Shown here: positions 43,888 to 52,571 of the stretch, piece after piece
Numbering within the stretch: position 1 is the stretch's first letter
How the letters are laid out: each line of letters opens with the position of its first letter
Made by a program: the position numbers and the translations under genes
The notes under the pieces: generated by a model
Databases searched by the model: none
The model's input: only the letters and a program-made list of their open reading frames with translations
Told to the model about the DNA's origin: nothing
Source: UBA5429 sp942493315
GTDB lineage: Bacteria; Bacteroidota; Bacteroidia; Bacteroidales; WCHB1-69
Direction: 5' to 3'
Length of the DNA stretch: 64,000 bases
NCBI GenBank assembly: GCA_942493315.1
Contig: OW818690.1
Location: forward strand, 2,170,001-2,234,000

Positions 43888-44640
43888 TTACTTCAAATGA
43901 AAACTAAAATCAAATTGTGAGTCCGGAGTAATTTCGATCGGTTCTTGCTCATGTCTCATTACTCTAAGGTTTCTGGCCCCTTTTAAAGTGATGGTACAAT
44001 CTTCAATCCATAATGCAGTTCCTTCTCTTAAACCGGCTACAGTAATTTCAGGATTAACTGCTAAAAACTCATTAATCCTATCCTGACGTGTTTCTCCGCC
44101 ATGGCGAACAGCGTCGTTAACTTCTTCAGGATAAGGATCTAAATAGTGTGGGTTGATCTGAAAAGGAACAAAATCAAAGCAGTCAAAACTTTCAGGCATC
44201 ACGATTGGCATGTCATTGGTTGTTCTTAGCGTAGGACAAGCAACATTTGAGCCGGCACTCCATCCCAAGAATGGGGTTCCTTCCAACACTTTGCGTCTAA
44301 CAGGTTCAATCAATCCGTAGTAGTGAATTTCATCCACTAAATGAAAAGTGTTGCCACCACCAACCATGATCGCTTCAGCGTGGTTTACTGCATCAATTGG
44401 ATCTGAAAAATGGTGAATGGATTCCACTTCAAAACCATAATTTTTAAAAATGGAAGCTACTCTTTCAAAATAGGCATCGTAACTATCAGGAAAATTTTTT
44501 CCGGCTACTTTAACTCCTGCATAAGGAAAGAACAGGATTTTTTTAATATTTTTGGTAAGAAATTGATCAATCAAATCGATACACCAGCCTAAATAAGGCT
44601 CTTTGTAATTGGTTGAATTGCTTATAAGAAGTAATTTCAT
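43888..44640 (-). CDS. pepE: Dipeptidase E (alpha-aspartyl dipeptidase)
   Basis: About 250 residues from the ATG at 44640 (MKLLLISNST). FLGWSAGSNVACPT holds the serine nucleophile in the GWSAGS elbow; QINPHYLDPYPEE and TVAGLREGTALWIED carry further conserved residues of S51 peptidases. Cleaves Asp-X dipeptides in the cytoplasm. Ten extra codons are open upstream but lack a better start. Confidence 0.88.
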   Translation of the reverse strand: MKLLLISNSTNYKEPYLGWCIDLIDQFLTKNIKKILFFPYAGVKVAGKNFPDSYDAYFERVASIFKNYGFEVESIHHFSDPIDAVNHAEAIMVGGGNTFHLVDEIHYYGLIEPVRRKVLEGTPFLGWSAGSNVACPTLRTTNDMPIVMPESFDCFDFVPFQINPHYLDPYPEEVNDAVRHGGETRQDRINEFLAVNPEITVAGLREGTALWIEDCTITLKGARNLRVMRHEQEPIEITPDSQFDFSFHLK

Positions 44641-44664
44641 AGCTATTTTTTTTAAAGTTGAGTG

Positions 44665-44672
44665 CAAAAATA
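44665..44672 (-). promoter_or_regulatory. -7 box of the pepE gene
   Basis: TATTTTTG on the minus strand, 24 bp before the ATG. Confidence 0.5.
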
Positions 44673-44813
44673 CAAAATAATGTGCTAATGTGCTAAAATG
44701 CTAATGTGCTAATTTATTTTGCCATTAGCCCTTCGCCATTAGCCCTTCACCTTTTGCCCTGATATTTTTTTTTATTTTTTTTCATTATTGAAGTTTTGTA
44801 TTGAAAAAAGTTG

Positions 44814-44821
44814 TACTTTTG
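44814..44821 (+). promoter_or_regulatory. -7 box of the tRNA operon
   Basis: TACTTTTG on the plus strand about 30 bp before the tRNA-Leu gene. Confidence 0.55.
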
Positions 44822-44850
44822 CCACCTCAAACAAACGTTCTTTGAATGAT

Positions 44851-44935
44851 GCCTTGGTGGTGGAATTGGTAGACACGCAGGACTTAAAATCCTGTGACCA
44901 TTGCGGTCGTGCGGGTTCAAGTCCCGCCCGAGGTA
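44851..44935 (+). tRNA. tRNA-Leu (TAA anticodon)
   Basis: 85 nt with a long variable arm. Acceptor GCCTTGG pairs with CCGAGGT (one G-T), D arm GTGGAATTGGTAGACAC, anticodon loop CTTAAAA inside CAGGA/TCCTG, T arm GCGGGTTCAAGTCCCGC. No CCA is encoded. Confidence 0.95.
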
Positions 44936-44947
44936 CAAAAAATGAAA

Positions 44948-45020
44948 GCGGAAGTAGCTCAGTTGGTAGAGCATAACCTTGCCAAGGTTAGGGTCGCGAG
45001 TTCGAGTCTCGTTTTCCGCT
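44948..45020 (+). tRNA. tRNA-Gly (GCC anticodon)
   Basis: 73 nt. Acceptor GCGGAAG with TTTCCGC, D arm AGCTCAGTTGGTAGAGC, anticodon loop TTGCCAA, T arm GCGAGTTCGAGTCTCGT. It lies 12 bp after the tRNA-Leu gene, in one transcript. Confidence 0.95.
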
Positions 45021-45021
45021 C

Positions 45022-45055
45022 AAAAAAGCAGATCTTTGTAAGGTCTGCTTTTTTT
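45022..45055 (+). terminator. Intrinsic terminator of the tRNA operon
   Basis: GCAGATCTT and AAGGTCTGC form a stem around TGTA, flanked by an A run and seven Ts. Confidence 0.85.
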
Positions 45056-45179
45056 GTTTAGTTTAGCCACGAATGCACGAATTAAAAATTAGCAAATTAG
45101 CAAATTAGCAAATTAGCAAATGCAACTAATTGAAAAATAGTTCGTTATCCGTTGCTTTAAAATGAAAAATGAAGAATGA

Positions 45180-45257
45180 AAAATTCTGCGGAGATCTTCG
45201 ATATCTGCGGACAAAAATTATTCTCCCGCAGATTACACTGATTTACGCAGAAAATTT
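45180..45257. repeat. Interspersed CTGCGG/CGCAGATTAC..TTACGCAG repeat, copy 1
   Basis: TTCTGCGGAGATC..ATCTGCGG followed by CCCGCAGATTACACTG and ATTTACGCAGAAAAT. The halves are partly inverse and can fold. Related copies lie at 46083..46117 and 47251..47327. A common intergenic repeat type in Bacteroidota (recalled). Confidence 0.7.
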
Positions 45258-45263
45258 GGTTTT

Positions 45264-46010
45264 TTATTTTAAAGAAAACTTGATCGGAATGGTATAAGCC
45301 ACTCTTACCGGTTTTCCCATTTGTTTTCCGGGAATCCATTTGGGTGATGATTTTAGAACACGAATAGCTTCTTCATCTAATTCCGGAAAAACAGAATTCA
45401 ATACTCTTATATTTGAAATGGAACTATCAGGTTCAATGATAAATTCAAGTAAAACTGTTCCTGAAAGATTTAACGATTTTGAATATTCAGGATATCTAAG
45501 TTCATTTCTTACAAATTCTTCCCATTTAGACAATCCACCTGGAAATTCAGGCATAGTATCTACATAATGATATACACCTGAAATGGTATCAATAGGTTCA
45601 ATTGGTTCTATTAATATATCACCGAAAGTAAATGTTACGGAATCTATTTTATTAATTTTTTTAATTGAATCTTTGTTTTTTAAACTATCTGATTCATATT
45701 TTGTAATTTCTATAGAATCTTTGAAATCTGTTTTGTTTGAAATATGATCATCATTTTTGTTTGGAGTACAAGCTATAAAATTACTCATTATCCCCACCGA
45801 TAACCCTGCTAATACGATCGCTTTGCCTAAGTATTTTTTCTTGACAATCTCATTTTCTAAATAGCGAACTTCCGATTCACAAGCCGGGCAGGTTCCTCTG
45901 CACTCCCCTTCAAAAGTACACTCATGGGTTTTATATTCGATATGATTCTCAGAAGCTATCTGCTTCCGGATCTCTTTTAATACATCACAAGTGACTCTCC
46001 CTTTGTTCAT
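45264..46010 (-). CDS. TonB C-terminal domain protein with Cys-rich N-terminus
   Basis: 248 residues. The N-terminal 40 residues carry HECTFEGECRGTCPACESEV, a Cys cluster that may bind metal in the cytoplasm. Then a membrane helix (about 58-78), a Ser/Asp/Lys linker, and a TonB C-terminal domain (about 150-248): ..MPEFPGGLSKWEEFVRNELRYP, ..GTVLLEFIIEPDSSISN, ..PKWIPGKQMGKPVRVAYTIPIKF. Such proteins transmit energy or bind in the periplasm. Paralogue at 47337..48182 with a near-identical N-terminus. Confidence 0.82.
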   Translation of the reverse strand: MNKGRVTCDVLKEIRKQIASENHIEYKTHECTFEGECRGTCPACESEVRYLENEIVKKKYLGKAIVLAGLSVGIMSNFIACTPNKNDDHISNKTDFKDSIEITKYESDSLKNKDSIKKINKIDSVTFTFGDILIEPIEPIDTISGVYHYVDTMPEFPGGLSKWEEFVRNELRYPEYSKSLNLSGTVLLEFIIEPDSSISNIRVLNSVFPELDEEAIRVLKSSPKWIPGKQMGKPVRVAYTIPIKFSLK

Positions 46011-46044
46011 GTAAGCGGTTTATTACTGACAACGTAATGTTTTG

Positions 46045-46052
46045 CAAATTTA
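46045..46052 (-). promoter_or_regulatory. -7 box of the first TonB-like gene
   Basis: TAAATTTG on the minus strand about 35 bp before the ATG at 46010. Confidence 0.5.
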
Positions 46053-46082
46053 GTACTTTTTAATGAAAAATGAAAAATGAAG

Positions 46083-46117
46083 AAATCTCCCGCAGATTAC
46101 GCTGATTTACGCAGAAA
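46083..46117. repeat. Interspersed CGCAGATTAC repeat, copy 2 (partial)
   Basis: CTCCCGCAGATTACGCTG and ATTTACGCAGAAAGT only. The rest of the 315 bp gap (46011..46325) holds two CACAGTGTTA words, a TTGTCCGTTGTCTGTTGTCCG run and no gene. Confidence 0.65.
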
Positions 46118-46325
46118 GTATTCCTAAAGTTTACAAGAAATTATTTTTTTTGATTTATTTCACAGTGTTATAAGGTGTATCACAGTGTTAATTTATTAAA
46201 AAGTTTCATTTCTAAATACTTTTTTATTATTTTTCTGCGAAGCTAATTATTACTTTTTTTTTAAGTCCGTTGTCCGTTGTCTGTTGTCCGCTGTCCTAAA
46301 GTTACACTGTGAAATTTGTTTTACA

Positions 46326-46769
46326 TTATTTTAGTGTGAAGCGAATTGGAATTGTATAGTATACCCTTACCGGTTTTCCCAATTGTTTTCCAGGTTTCCA
46401 GTCTGGTGAATTTTGAATTACCCGAACTGCTTCAGCATCTAATTCCGGATCAACTTTGGTTACCGCTTTAACATGTGTAATCTTCCCGGTTTTTTCAACT
46501 ATGAACTCAACAATTACAACACCCTGAATCCCTTTAATACGACAATTTTCAGGATATTTCATTTCTTTTTTGAGGTAGCTGGAAAATTCTTTATTCCCTC
46601 CCGGAAACTCCGGCATATCTTCTACAAACCGAACTGCTGTAGAGTCTATTTTAACAGTGGGAGTTTGATTACTTTCTAATACAGTTGGATCTTCTTGTGC
46701 ATAGATGTTATCTATTGAAAGAAAAAGAGCTATAAATAAGATAGAGGCTAAATAGATTGTTTTTTTCAT
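46326..46769 (-). CDS. Exported TonB C-terminal domain protein
   Basis: 147 residues: signal peptide (to about residue 24, DNIYAQ), short linker, then a TonB C-terminal domain with MPEFPGGNKEFSSYLKKEM, GVVIVEFIVEKTGKITHV and PDWKPGKQLGKPVRVYYTIP. Without a membrane anchor after cleavage it would be a free periplasmic TonB-like domain. Second of five related genes in a row. Confidence 0.8.
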   Translation of the reverse strand: MKKTIYLASILFIALFLSIDNIYAQEDPTVLESNQTPTVKIDSTAVRFVEDMPEFPGGNKEFSSYLKKEMKYPENCRIKGIQGVVIVEFIVEKTGKITHVKAVTKVDPELDAEAVRVIQNSPDWKPGKQLGKPVRVYYTIPIRFTLK

Positions 46770-46827
46770 AATTGTTATTATTTTTTTTAATTAATTTTCT
46801 GAACAAATAAATAAATGAATGTTGTTT

Positions 46828-47169
46828 TTATTTGATTTTGAAAACAATATTATAATTTAATATAGATTTAACAGGTTTAAAATAGAGTAAGTACGGTTTC
46901 CATTTTGGAGAGAGTGAAACCACACGAATCGCTTCCCGATCTAAATCCGGGTGCAAGGATTCAATAACTTTTACATTCTGAACAGTGCCGTCAATATCAA
47001 TTTCAAAAGATACTTTCACAGTACCTTCGATTTTATTAATCTTACATAATTCAGGATATTGAAGCTCTGCATTTATAAAAGCTTTAAATTTTTTTTCACC
47101 CCCGGGAAAGTAAGCTATTCTATCGGGACGAATATCACCTTCTAATATTTCTGTTCTATTTTGAGACAT
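46828..47169 (-). CDS. TonB C-terminal domain protein, minimal
   Basis: 113 residues, little more than a TonB C-terminal domain (FPGGEKKFKAFINAELQYPEL.., GTVKVSFEIDIDGTVQNVKV, PKWKPYLLYFKPVKSILNYN). No signal peptide or anchor is seen, so it may be cytoplasmic, lack its true start, or be a decaying paralogue; the last segment departs from the GKPVRVxYxIP consensus. Confidence 0.7.
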   Translation of the reverse strand: MSQNRTEILEGDIRPDRIAYFPGGEKKFKAFINAELQYPELCKINKIEGTVKVSFEIDIDGTVQNVKVIESLHPDLDREAIRVVSLSPKWKPYLLYFKPVKSILNYNIVFKIK

Positions 47170-47250
47170 TTATTTCAGATTTTAAATTCTCTTTTAATTT
47201 ATAAATTGGTTGGCAAATATATAATATTTAAATGAAAAATGAAAAATGAA

Positions 47251-47327
47251 AAATTCTGCGGAGATCTGTGAAATCTGCGGGCAACAATTATTCTCCAGCA
47301 GATTACGCTGATTTACGCAGAAAATGT
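47251..47327. repeat. Interspersed CTGCGG/CGCAGATTAC repeat, copy 3
   Basis: Same two-part form as 45180..45257, with CTCCAGCAGATTACGCTG and ATTTACGCAGAAAAT. Confidence 0.7.
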
Positions 47328-47336
47328 GCTTATTTT

Positions 47337-48182
47337 TTATTCTAAAGTAAACCTAATTGGAATAGTATATTGAACTCTATGTGGTTTTCCCATTAAATTG
47401 CTTGGTTTCCAATCGGGTGTATTTTGGATTACACGTATTGCTTCTGCGTCTAAGTCAGGATGAACTTTATTTTTTGCAGTAACATTGGTAACTTTTCCAT
47501 TTTCCTCAATATCAAATTCAATAATTACAACACCTGAAATGGAATCTCTTCTGCAATTTTCCGGATAATGAAGTTCATTTTTTAAATAGTCAACAAATGC
47601 TTCAGGACCACCTGGAAATTCGGGCATAGTTTCCATTATTCTCCCTACAGGAGTATTAATTTCATAAATATCATCTTTTGAGTCAATTTCTTCCTCAATC
47701 ATATTAATTTCATATAATGTATCACTATGATAATTCAAAAAAGATGTTGTGTCAACCTTTACAACATCTCCTTCCAGTGAGCCTAATGTAAAATTTTTGT
47801 TATACGAATCACATTTCGGATGAAATGTGTCGGGTGGTGTTTCATTGATGGTACTACCTGATTCTGAAATTCCCCCTACCATTATAAATTCATCTGAGTT
47901 TTTTGAATCATCTTTTTCAGGTTCTTTAACCTTTATAGTACAACTGCTCCATGTTCCCAATAACCCCACCGATAACCCTGCAATAACTATCGCTTTGCCT
48001 AAGTATTTCTTCTTGACAATCTCATTTTCCAGATAGCGAACTTCCGATTCACAAGCCGGGCAGGTTCCCTTACATTCACCCTCAAAAGTACATTCGTGGG
48101 TTTTATATTCGATTTGATTCTCAGAAGCAATCTGCTGCCGGATCTCTTTTAATACATCACAAGTGACTCTCCCTTTGTTCAT
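47337..48182 (-). CDS. TonB C-terminal domain protein with Cys-rich N-terminus, paralogue
   Basis: 281 residues. The first 80 residues repeat the 45264 protein almost exactly (HECTFEGECKGTCPACESEV and the same membrane helix). The periplasmic linker is unrelated and longer. The TonB C-terminal domain (MPEFPGGPEAFVDYLKNELHYPENC ... PDWKPSNLMGKPHRVQYTIPIRF) ends the protein. Near-identical N-terminal coding and leader sequences suggest a recent duplication of the first part. Confidence 0.82.
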   Translation of the reverse strand: MNKGRVTCDVLKEIRQQIASENQIEYKTHECTFEGECKGTCPACESEVRYLENEIVKKKYLGKAIVIAGLSVGLLGTWSSCTIKVKEPEKDDSKNSDEFIMVGGISESGSTINETPPDTFHPKCDSYNKNFTLGSLEGDVVKVDTTSFLNYHSDTLYEINMIEEEIDSKDDIYEINTPVGRIMETMPEFPGGPEAFVDYLKNELHYPENCRRDSISGVVIIEFDIEENGKVTNVTAKNKVHPDLDAEAIRVIQNTPDWKPSNLMGKPHRVQYTIPIRFTLE

Positions 48183-48216
48183 GTAAGCGGTTTATTATTG
48201 ATAACGAAAGTTTGGA

Positions 48217-48224
48217 CAAAAATA
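48217..48224 (-). promoter_or_regulatory. -7 box of the second Cys-rich TonB-like gene
   Basis: TATTTTTG on the minus strand about 35 bp before the ATG at 48182. Confidence 0.5.
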
Positions 48225-48374
48225 GTACAATTTTAATGAAAAATGAAAAATGAAAAATGAATAATGAAAAATTAATTCGATTATAATTCGTGAATTAGTG
48301 GCATAATAAATGAAAAATGAAAAATTGAAATGTTTAAATATATTCTAGCGAGTATACATTTTGTTTCCCTTAAT

Positions 48375-48830
48375 CTATTGATTTTCTGAATTTGTAGTTT
48401 CTATTTCTTCTTCATTTTTAATAAGTTCAAACCTAATCGAAACTCTGGATACTGTTTTAGCTGGAATTCCATTGTGAGTTCCCGGAATCCAGTTGGGAGT
48501 TTTGGCTAAAACCCGAACAGCTTCATCGTCTAAATCAGGATAAACTTGTTTGATAACCTTAATGTTGGTTACAGATCCATCGTTGTCAATTGTAAATTGA
48601 AGCTCTACAACTCCTTGTAAGTTTAATATTCGGCATGATTCAGGATATTTTAACTCTTTGTATATAAATCGATAAAATTGATCTATCCCACCCGGAAATT
48701 GTGGTAATACCTCTATGGAGTCATTCTTTTCAAAATGGGTACTTTGTTGTGATAACACCGAGCCTGAAACCCCAATCAGAATGTAAAAAAAACAAGCGAT
48801 GCTTAAAGTTGTTTTTCTCTTATTTTTCAT
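48375..48830 (-). CDS. Exported TonB C-terminal domain protein
   Basis: 151 residues with a signal peptide (to about residue 27, SGSVLSQQ). TonB C-terminal domain with LPQFPGGIDQFYRFIYKELKYPE, GVVELQFTIDNDGSVTNIKV and PNWIPGTHNGIPAKTVSRVSIRF, the last block again altered. An acidic tail NEEEIETTNSENQ follows. Fifth member of the local TonB-like family. Confidence 0.78.
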   Translation of the reverse strand: MKNKRKTTLSIACFFYILIGVSGSVLSQQSTHFEKNDSIEVLPQFPGGIDQFYRFIYKELKYPESCRILNLQGVVELQFTIDNDGSVTNIKVIKQVYPDLDDEAVRVLAKTPNWIPGTHNGIPAKTVSRVSIRFELIKNEEEIETTNSENQ

Positions 48831-48839
48831 TATTCACTA

Positions 48840-48992
48840 TTCACTATTCATTATTCATTCCTCTTTTGTCCTTCGTCCTTCGTCTTTCGTCTTTCGTCTT
48901 GCGTCCTTCGTCTTGCGTCCTTCGTCTTACGTCCTTCGTCCTTCGTCCTTCGTCCTTTGTCCTTTGTCCTTTGTCCTTTGTCCTTCGTCCTT
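48840..48992. repeat. GTCCTTCGTCTTT low-complexity array
   Basis: About 150 bp made of CCTTCGTC, CTTTCGTC and CCTTTGTC units, followed by the T9SS gene end. An ORF across it (SSFVLRPSSFVL..) is an artefact. Confidence 0.85.
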
Positions 48993-50280
48993 ATTTCCCT
49001 TTGTTATAAAAGAATTTTTCTGAACTTATTGTGCCATCCTTTTGGGTAATAGTTAAAATATAAAACCCAGACTGATAAGGCGTAAAATGGATCGTGCAAT
49101 CCCTGTTATTGACATCATGACTGAATAATAATTTTCCTTCTAAAGAGAATATGTCAGCTTTAAGAATGATCTCCTCTGATGTAATATTGAGAATGCCATT
49201 ATTAGGATTAGGACCAAATATCCAGTTTTTGGTTTCAGTGGAACCTGCAAAAATGGATGCATTCAATTCAAAACAATCTAACATGTTTGTACTATAACCA
49301 CGATAAGGATTAAAAACAAAAATGTGGGTAAAATCTTCAGTGGTATTGGTTAGATCTGAAATCCAACTGGTTCCACTATTTAAACTTTTGATAATGAGGC
49401 CATTATTTCCACAAGCAAAAACAATCTCTTCACTTAAAACATTTAATTGGTTTAATGTTTGGTTTGAATTCGAATAAACGGTATCCCAGGAAACTCCGCC
49501 ATTTGTTGTTTTTACAATGGAATGGGAAGATAAAATGGCATATCCAACTTGATCTGATATAAAATTAATATCAGTGATGGGCGTATTTTCTGCATTGAAA
49601 ACACAATTCCATTGTGAAAATGGAGTTGTACTTTTTACAATTTGATAGTTTCCGGTTACATGATCTCTTACACTCATAAATCCGGTGTTGTTGGATGATA
49701 AGTCAATTTTTATAGGTGTTTGAGTGAAAAAAGTATCTCTATATTGAATTTGATTATTCGTTTGTGAAATGAAAATATAGGGATTTAATTGAATATCATT
49801 ACTTTGAAATAAAAAATAGATATTATTCTGATCTACAGCATCAAAAGAAGTGATGGTTCCGTTTGAAAAAGTTCCTACACTACTTAAAAGAGCATCTTCG
49901 GTTACTTTGCTAATATAGGCATAAGTTCCAGAATTTCTAATACTAAACAAGATATTTTCATTTTTTAAGGGAAATAAAATATTACTTTTCACCTCATAAT
50001 TGTCAATTTTCTGGATCACTTGAACCGTATCCAAAACTTCATCAATTTTAAATAAAAAATAGGTTTTCCTATCTCCAATTCCATCAGGATGATAATCGAT
50101 GCGGGTATAACTATACGCACCCCAATCACTTGATATGTAAGCATTATCATGTACTTTAATGGCTACATTACCAACCGTACCACCAACATAATGGGGGAAG
50201 AGCCTGTTATAATTCCATTGACCAAATAAATTTGTAAAACAAATTGTAGTAATTAAACTGATAAAAATGAATTTTTTCAT
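48991..50280 (-). CDS. T9SS-exported Ycf48/BNR-like beta-propeller protein
   Basis: 429 residues: signal peptide (to about residue 20, NLFGQ), repeated units such as SHSIVKTTNGGVSWDTVY and GLIIKSLNSGTSWISDL that match BNR/Ycf48-type propeller blades. The C-terminal sorting domain starts FGPNPNNGILNITSEE and ends GFYILTITQKDGTISSEKFFYNKG, the type A Por secretion signal. Probably delivered to the cell surface or medium. Confidence 0.82.
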   Translation of the reverse strand: MKKFIFISLITTICFTNLFGQWNYNRLFPHYVGGTVGNVAIKVHDNAYISSDWGAYSYTRIDYHPDGIGDRKTYFLFKIDEVLDTVQVIQKIDNYEVKSNILFPLKNENILFSIRNSGTYAYISKVTEDALLSSVGTFSNGTITSFDAVDQNNIYFLFQSNDIQLNPYIFISQTNNQIQYRDTFFTQTPIKIDLSSNNTGFMSVRDHVTGNYQIVKSTTPFSQWNCVFNAENTPITDINFISDQVGYAILSSHSIVKTTNGGVSWDTVYSNSNQTLNQLNVLSEEIVFACGNNGLIIKSLNSGTSWISDLTNTTEDFTHIFVFNPYRGYSTNMLDCFELNASIFAGSTETKNWIFGPNPNNGILNITSEEIILKADIFSLEGKLLFSHDVNNRDCTIHFTPYQSGFYILTITQKDGTISSEKFFYNKGK

Positions 50281-50307
50281 GATGATTTCTCTTTAAAATT
50301 CAACATG

Positions 50308-50315
50308 CAAATATA
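50308..50315 (-). promoter_or_regulatory. -7 box of the T9SS propeller gene
   Basis: TATATTTG on the minus strand about 28 bp before the ATG at 50280. Confidence 0.55.
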
Positions 50316-50381
50316 ATAATTTTTTTAAATGAAAATGAAGTTTTTATTTTATTTGTTTCACAGTGTTATTTCAGTCTGTTG

Positions 50382-50720
50382 AAAGGTTGAACGCTTCGCT
50401 GTTGAAAGGTTGAAAGTTGAAGGGTTGAACGCTTCGCTGTTTAAAGGTTGAAAGTTGAAGGGTTGAACGCTTCGCTGTTGAATGTTTAAAGGTTGAACGC
50501 TTTGCTGTTGAATGTTTAAAGGTTGAACGCTTCGCTGTTGAATGTTTAAGGGTTGAACGCTTCGCTGTTGAAAGGTTGAAAGTTGAAGGGTTGAACGCTT
50601 CGCTGTTGAATGTTTAAAGGTTGAACGCTTTGCTGTTGAATGTTTAAAGGTTGAACGCTTCGCTGTTGAAAGGTTGAAAGTTGAAGGGTTGAACGCTTCG
50701 CTGTTGAATGTTTAAAGGTT
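50382..50720. repeat. GTTGAACGCTTCGCTGTT array 1
   Basis: About ten units of GGTTGAACGCTTCGCTGTT joined by GAATGTTTAAA or GAAAGGTTGAAAGTTGAAG linkers. Preceded by TTTCACAGTGTTATTTCAGTCT. No gene is present in the 590 bp gap (50281..50869). Confidence 0.9.
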
Positions 50721-50732
50721 GAAATAAAATTA

Positions 50733-50869
50733 AACCCAAAACCTTAAACCCAAAACCCAAAACCCAAAACCCAAAACCCAAAACCCAAAACCTTAAACCC
50801 AAAACCCAAAACCCAAAACCTTAAACCCAAAACCTTAAACCCAAAACCTAAGACCTAAAACCCAAAACC
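50733..50869 (-). repeat. (GGGTTTT)n tract 1
   Basis: AAACCC repeats on the plus strand, so the minus strand reads GGGTTTTGGGTTTT with interspersed GGGTTTAAGG. More than ten GGG runs in phase could form G-quadruplexes. Confidence 0.9.
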
Positions 50870-51505
50870 TTATCCCTCACTATTTCCCTTTTCCCGAACA
50901 ATATACTTGAAATGATCAACATGTACAACCCCCATTTTATGAAGTGAATCGATGGTTTTTTGGGTGTCTTCTTCGGTATTATAGTCTGGAATTATTGGAA
51001 CTCTGACCATGATTTGTTCAGATAACCCTTCAGAAAGGAGAAATTTTAAATTGTTTATGGCACGATGCGGATTTTTTTTGGTGTAAGCCATATAGATTTT
51101 AGGATTGAGATCCTTGATGTCAATAATCCACTCATGTACATTTTTATATACAGATTGGAGGGTTTTTAATGGAACATGTAAGGATGTTTCCATGTTCATA
51201 GTCCACTGTTTCCCAAATTGTTCGTAATATTCATTGATGAAAGGAACTTGAAGCAAAGGTTCTCCACCTCCAAAAGTGATCCCTCCATTGGTGGCTAAAA
51301 AGTAGAGATTGTCGATTTTAACAAAGTTATAAAACTCTTCGGTTGTCAATATTTGTAAAGGGGAATCAATACGCCATGATTGAGGATTTAAGCAGTAGTC
51401 ACATTGTAATGGACAACCATAAAAAGCAGCTAAAGTGGTGACACCTTTGCCGTCAATAGTGAGGCGATGTCGATTGATTCCGATAAATTTAGCAGATTTG
51501 AACAT
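50870..51505 (-). CDS. Radical SAM protein, pyruvate formate-lyase-activating-enzyme-like
   Basis: 211 residues from the ATG at 51505 (MFKSAKFIG). FYGCPLQCDYC is the CxxxCxxC cluster binding 4Fe-4S; GGITFGGGEPLLQ is the GGEP SAM-binding motif; WIIDIKDLNPKIYMAYTKK and VRVPIIPDYN follow as in PFL-activase relatives. No glycyl-radical enzyme lies nearby, so the target is unknown. Ends at the edge of the (GGGTTTT)n tract. Confidence 0.82.
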   Translation of the reverse strand: MFKSAKFIGINRHRLTIDGKGVTTLAAFYGCPLQCDYCLNPQSWRIDSPLQILTTEEFYNFVKIDNLYFLATNGGITFGGGEPLLQVPFINEYYEQFGKQWTMNMETSLHVPLKTLQSVYKNVHEWIIDIKDLNPKIYMAYTKKNPHRAINNLKFLLSEGLSEQIMVRVPIIPDYNTEEDTQKTIDSLHKMGVVHVDHFKYIVREKGNSEG

Positions 51506-51513
51506 ACTAACAT

Positions 51514-51544
51514 GAAAAGTGACCCCCTGAGAGGTCACTTTTTT
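51514..51544. terminator. Terminator-like hairpin between the activase and rubrerythrin genes
   Basis: AAAAGTGACC and GGTCACTTTT pair around CCCTGAGA, followed by a T run on the plus strand and preceded by A's, so it can serve both strands; on the minus strand it ends the rubrerythrin transcript. Confidence 0.75.
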
Positions 51545-51564
51545 AATTTATAATGATATGATTT

Positions 51565-52143
51565 TTAGTAATTTTCAGCTCTTAATTGCATGTGGGCTTT
51601 TTCATGAAGACAAGCAGGACAAAGATCTAAAGCTTTTTTAGATTCATATACATAGCCGCAATTTGCACATTCCCATTTTACTTTTTCTTCTCTTTCAAAT
51701 ACTTTATTTTCAAGGATATTGGCTAAAAGTTTACGGTATCTTTTTTCGTGTTCTGCTTCCACTTTAGCGATCATTTCATAAGCGATAGCGATTTCTTTAA
51801 ATCCCTCTTCTTTAGCTACTTGAGCGAAATGTGGGTATAAATCAGTCCACTCTTCGTTTTCACCTTCTGCAGCGGCTTTTAGGTTTTCAGCTGTAGTTGA
51901 AATCATACCTGCAGGGTACATGGCAGTAATTTCCACCATTCCGCCTTCTAAAAATTTGAAGAAACGTTTAGCATGCTCTTTTTCTTGTCTTGCCGTTTCC
52001 ATAAAGATTTCAGATATTTGAACATATCCCTCTTTTTTAGCGGTTTTCGCATAAAATTCATATCTGTTTCTTGCTTGTGATTCACCGGCAAACGATTTTA
52101 ATAAATTTTGTTCGGTTTGTGTTCCTTTTAAACTCTTTTCCAT
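51565..52143 (-). CDS. rbr: Rubrerythrin
   Basis: 192 residues. The ferritin-like diiron domain (about 1-150) has FAGESQARNRYEFYAK, RQEKEHAKRFFKFLEG and AKVEAEHEKRYRKL; the C-terminal rubredoxin-like domain has CANCGYVYE and CPACLHEKAHM, the two Cys pairs for one iron. Reduces hydrogen peroxide under low oxygen. Length is standard. Confidence 0.92.
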   Translation of the reverse strand: MEKSLKGTQTEQNLLKSFAGESQARNRYEFYAKTAKKEGYVQISEIFMETARQEKEHAKRFFKFLEGGMVEITAMYPAGMISTTAENLKAAAEGENEEWTDLYPHFAQVAKEEGFKEIAIAYEMIAKVEAEHEKRYRKLLANILENKVFEREEKVKWECANCGYVYESKKALDLCPACLHEKAHMQLRAENY

Positions 52144-52178
52144 GGATCTGTTATTTTTAAAGTTAATATTTCATTGGG

Positions 52179-52186
52179 CAAAGATA
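52179..52186 (-). promoter_or_regulatory. -7 box of the rubrerythrin gene
   Basis: TATCTTTG on the minus strand about 36 bp before the ATG at 52143. Confidence 0.6.
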
Positions 52187-52312
52187 CAAAAATAATGAAT
52201 AATGAATAATGAATAATGAAGAATGAAAAATGAATAGTGAAGTCCTTTATCTTATTTGTTTCACAGTGTTTCACAATGTTAAAAGATGTTTCACAGTGTT
52301 ATTTCAGTCTGT

Positions 52313-52553
52313 TGAAGGTTGAACGCTTCGCTGTTGAAGGGTTTAACGCTTCGCTGTTTAAAGGTTGAAAGGTTTAAAGGTTGAACGCTTCGCTGTTTAA
52401 AGTTTGAAAGGTTTAAGGGTTGAACGCTTCGCTGTTTAAAGGTTGAAAGGTTTAAAGGTTGAACGCTTCGCTGTTTAAAGGTTGAAAGGTTTAAGGGTTG
52501 AACGCTTCGCTGTTTAAAGGTTGAAAGGTTTAAAGGTTGAACGCTTCGCTGTT
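52313..52553. repeat. GTTGAACGCTTCGCTGTT array 2
   Basis: About eight units with AAAGGTTGAAAGGTTTAAAG linkers, preceded by TCACAGTGTTATTTCAGTCT exactly as in array 1. No gene lies in 52144..52677. Confidence 0.9.
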
Positions 52554-52571
52554 GAAAATTGAAACATCATT

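Noticed and set aside
44747..44976. ORFs on both strands across the tRNA genes
   Set aside because: They overlap two well-formed tRNAs and have no features of their own.
48701..49023. Two overlapping plus-strand ORFs rich in SSFVLRPSS
   Set aside because: Translation of the GTCCTTCGTC repeat; no start context or homologous look.
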